From: an uncultured Mucilaginibacter sp.
GTDB taxonomy: Bacteria > Bacteroidota > Bacteroidia > Sphingobacteriales > Sphingobacteriaceae
Direction of reading: 5' to 3'
Assembly: GCA_913775265.1 (NCBI GenBank)
Contig: CAJYJH010000033.1
Location: 1-64,000, forward strand
DNA length: 64,000 bases
The notes below the pieces were generated by a model that did no database searches, was not told where the DNA came from, and saw only the letters and a program-made list of their open reading frames with translations. A program made the translations under genes and the position numbers. Positions 62,032 to 64,000 of this stretch are shown here, in pieces; the stretch's first letter is position 1, and each line of letters begins with the position of its first letter.

Positions 62032-62179
62032 CGGATTTCTGTAATGGATATAAAATGGTGCAGCAGCATAGTTATGGATGCCATGTCATATTGCAAATAC
62101 GTAGATAATTTTGCTTTAGTAAATTTGGCTACACTTGCTTAAGTGTCATTTGCTCATTAGCCGAATATCTTTTTGGTGA

Positions 62180-63412
62180 TTACTCTTTAGGCTCAAACAG
62201 CAACGTAATCAGGTTTTGCTGATCAAATATTTCGTTGCTGATCTCGAGTACTTGCTCGGCCGTTACGGCGTTAATTTTGTCAAATACTTGTTGCAGCGTA
62301 TCAATGCAATTAAAATCAATTAAGCTTTTAGCCATTGATATAATCAGACTCAATCGATTCTCTTCGGCCAAGGCTATCTGACCAATAAACTTTTGCTTGG
62401 CCTGCTGCAATTGCAAAGCTCCTAATTTATTATCGCGCAGCTTTTGCAGTTCTTTATGAATCAGTTTAATGGCTTTGGCCGATTTTTCTTCATCAGTACC
62501 AAAGTAAATAGAGAAAATACCTGTGTCGGTAAACGGTGTATAATTAGACTCGATGGTATAGGCAATACCATATTTTTCACGAATTTCGAGGTTTAAACGG
62601 CTGCTCATGCCCATGCCACCCAAAATGTTGTTCACCAGTAACAATCCGCTTTTATGTGCATGCGACGAATGGTAAGCCATACCGCCAATGACACCGTGCG
62701 TTTGCGAAATGGGTTTTTCGATAGCTATCATTTCGCCTGTTGCTTTACCTGGCTTTTGCCTGTTTTTGGTTGATACGTTTTCCGGCACCGGGCCTAAATA
62801 TTTTTCGGCCAGTTTTACCAACTTAGCAAAATCATAGTCGCCAATAACAGCAAACACCATTTCGTGGGTGTTGTAATTGACGGCAATAAAATTACTTATG
62901 TCGGCCTTACCCAGTTGGTTTACTGATTGCTCGGTGCCCAAAATGTTATTGCCTAAGGTATGTCCCTTAAATAACAAACCTTCAAAGTCGTCTTGTATAG
63001 CTTCTTCAGGCTGGTCTTGGTACGAAACAATCTCGTCCAGTATCACACTGCGCTCTTTGGTCAGTTCCTCTTCCGGAAAAGTAGAATGGAAGATGATATC
63101 CTCAAATAAATCCAGCGCACGTTCCAAGTGCTGTTTTAATAGAGACGCGTGTATGCAGGTGTATTCTTTAGTAGTATAAGCATTTAAATCGGCGCCTACC
63201 AACTCTAACCGGTTTAAAATCTGGTTGGTATTGCGGCGCTCGGTTTGCTTAAAAAGCAGGTGCTCAATAAAATGTGCCAGTCCGTCTTTTTGCGGAGCCT
63301 CGTCGCGGGCACCGGCATTAATCAGGAAGCAAGTATGGGTAATGTTAGTGGCGGCATGTTTGTATAATAAACGTATGCCATTGGGTAACGTATGTACCTG
63401 GTAATCTATCAT
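62180..63412 (-). CDS. M16 family zinc peptidase
   Basis: A 410-residue, pitrilysin-type peptidase with inverted zinc motif HFIEH (47-51) and the distal Glu region ERSVILDEI; the second half is the inactive domain. Length fits the bacterial processing peptidase-like group. No signal peptide is visible, so it is cytosolic. A TATCTTTG element (63421-63428) lies 8 bases upstream. Confidence 0.93.
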   Translation of the reverse strand: MIDYQVHTLPNGIRLLYKHAATNITHTCFLINAGARDEAPQKDGLAHFIEHLLFKQTERRNTNQILNRLELVGADLNAYTTKEYTCIHASLLKQHLERALDLFEDIIFHSTFPEEELTKERSVILDEIVSYQDQPEEAIQDDFEGLLFKGHTLGNNILGTEQSVNQLGKADISNFIAVNYNTHEMVFAVIGDYDFAKLVKLAEKYLGPVPENVSTKNRQKPGKATGEMIAIEKPISQTHGVIGGMAYHSSHAHKSGLLLVNNILGGMGMSSRLNLEIREKYGIAYTIESNYTPFTDTGIFSIYFGTDEEKSAKAIKLIHKELQKLRDNKLGALQLQQAKQKFIGQIALAEENRLSLIISMAKSLIDFNCIDTLQQVFDKINAVTAEQVLEISNEIFDQQNLITLLFEPKE

Positions 63413-63420
63413 GCGAAGTA

Positions 63421-63428
63421 CAAAGATA
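63421..63428 (-). promoter_or_regulatory. Candidate -7 element for the M16 gene
   Basis: TATCTTTG on the minus strand fits TAnnTTTG and implies a leader of only a few bases. Confidence 0.4.
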
Positions 63429-63565
63429 CAGTAAATTATATCGATTGAGTGGATGCGTTTACGTCAGTATTATGTATAATTGTATATATAATCAAGGCTA
63501 CAAAAGCTTAATTGATGCTTAATTGTTGCCAAACATTTTTAGCTTAAAAACTCAAATCAGCAGCC

Positions 63566-64000
63566 ATGAGAATAGATGATTTAACATTTGAGCCGTTAAT
63601 TGAAGCAGAGACTATTGCTAAACGCATTAACCTGCTGAGCAAAGAGTTGAATACTGATTATGAGGGCAAAACACCCATCTTTGTCGGTGTGTTGAATGGG
63701 AGCTTTTTGTTTGTAGCCGATCTGATCAAGCAAATTACCATTCCCTGCGAGGTGACTTTTACCAAGCTGGCTTCATACTACGGCGGCACATCAACCACCC
63801 GCCGCATACGCGAAGATATTGAGCTGACCGTCGACATCAGCGGCAGGCACATTGTGATTATTGAAGATATTGTTGATACCGGTAATACGTTGAGCTACCT
63901 GATCGAGAAGCTGAAACTGCAAACACCTGCATCAGTGCGCGTATGCTCATTATTGCTTAAACCCGGAAAACTCGAAGTGTCTATTGAAGAACTACGCTAT
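63566..64000 (+). CDS. hpt: Hypoxanthine phosphoribosyltransferase, 5' part
   Basis: The gene runs off the window after 145 codons. It starts MRIDDLTFEPLIEAETIAKRI in two parts and carries the PRPP-binding motif VIIEDIVDTGNTL, the flexible-loop sequence LASYYGGTSTT, and VGVLNGSFLFVADLIKQI. It salvages hypoxanthine or guanine to nucleotides in the cytosol. The ATG at 63566 is the only suitable start. Confidence 0.93.
   Translation, partial: MRIDDLTFEPLIEAETIAKRINLLSKELNTDYEGKTPIFVGVLNGSFLFVADLIKQITIPCEVTFTKLASYYGGTSTTRRIREDIELTVDISGRHIVIIEDIVDTGNTLSYLIEKLKLQTPASVRVCSLLLKPGKLEVSIEELRY

Overview
The window is a dense stretch of a Bacteroidota chromosome, most like a soil or plant-associated Sphingobacteriaceae member (Mucilaginibacter/Pedobacter type). 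This rests on inference from several signs: many genes are preceded by the Bacteroidota -7 element TAnnTTTG rather than by Shine-Dalgarno sequences; there are Bacteroidota-typical families (DUF4142, DUF2911, TlpA-like secreted thioredoxins, a type-9-secretion-like tail, GH92); and carbohydrate genes (kduI/kduD, GH92, a sialidase-like protein) sit among housekeeping genes. No rRNA, tRNA or CRISPR array was seen.

Layout. 0.2-8.2 kb: secreted thioredoxin, DbpA-like helicase with DUF1456, aspS plus an FKBP lipoprotein, and the Fe-S pair mrp/nifU. 8.3-13.2 kb: an AsmA-GT51 transglycosylase, nitroreductase, DUF4142, pgpA and a HAD protein. 13.2-18.5 kb: a secreted protein divergent from a histidine kinase/OmpR-type regulator pair, with a tandem 10-bp repeat between them, then an M28 peptidase. 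18.5-20.7 kb: NTF2-like/kduD/kduI operon for unsaturated-uronate catabolism. 21.1-22.4 kb: a complete IS3-family element. 23.7-25.3 kb: ECF sigma/anti-sigma operon divergent from a DUF6249 membrane gene; both promoters share GTAACC-N17-GTCATAGC. 25.4-31.8 kb: DinB/kinase pair, YitT, HD protein, and a kinase / receiver / receiver-cyclase operon. 31.9-33.6 kb: a visibly AT-rich island with a small exosortase, a tiny Cys-rich protein bearing an exosortase-type C-terminal tail, and a 12-bp dyad upstream. 33.6-43.9 kb: AlkB-like, DUF72, YdcF, PAS kinase, an unusual His-rich membrane pair, GH25, sialidase-like and LD-carboxypeptidase genes. 44.0-47.3 kb: carotenoid operon (acyltransferase, glycosyltransferase, cruF, ispH). 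47.5-64 kb: GH92, LemA with two TPM proteins separated by a 29-bp perfect inverted repeat, NUDIX, HAD, SNF2 helicase, a membrane/ABC/LolA-like operon, M20 peptidase, def, M16 peptidase, and the start of hpt, cut by the window end.

Genes that appear to work together: mrp-nifU (Fe-S assembly); kduD-kduI; sigma/anti-sigma/DUF6249 as one regulon; kinase-receiver-cyclase as a cAMP-type signalling relay; exosortase and its neighbouring substrate; and the ispH-cruF-glycosyltransferase-acyltransferase operon, which fits synthesis of an acylated carotenoid glycoside. Most convergent gene pairs share symmetrical hairpin terminators.
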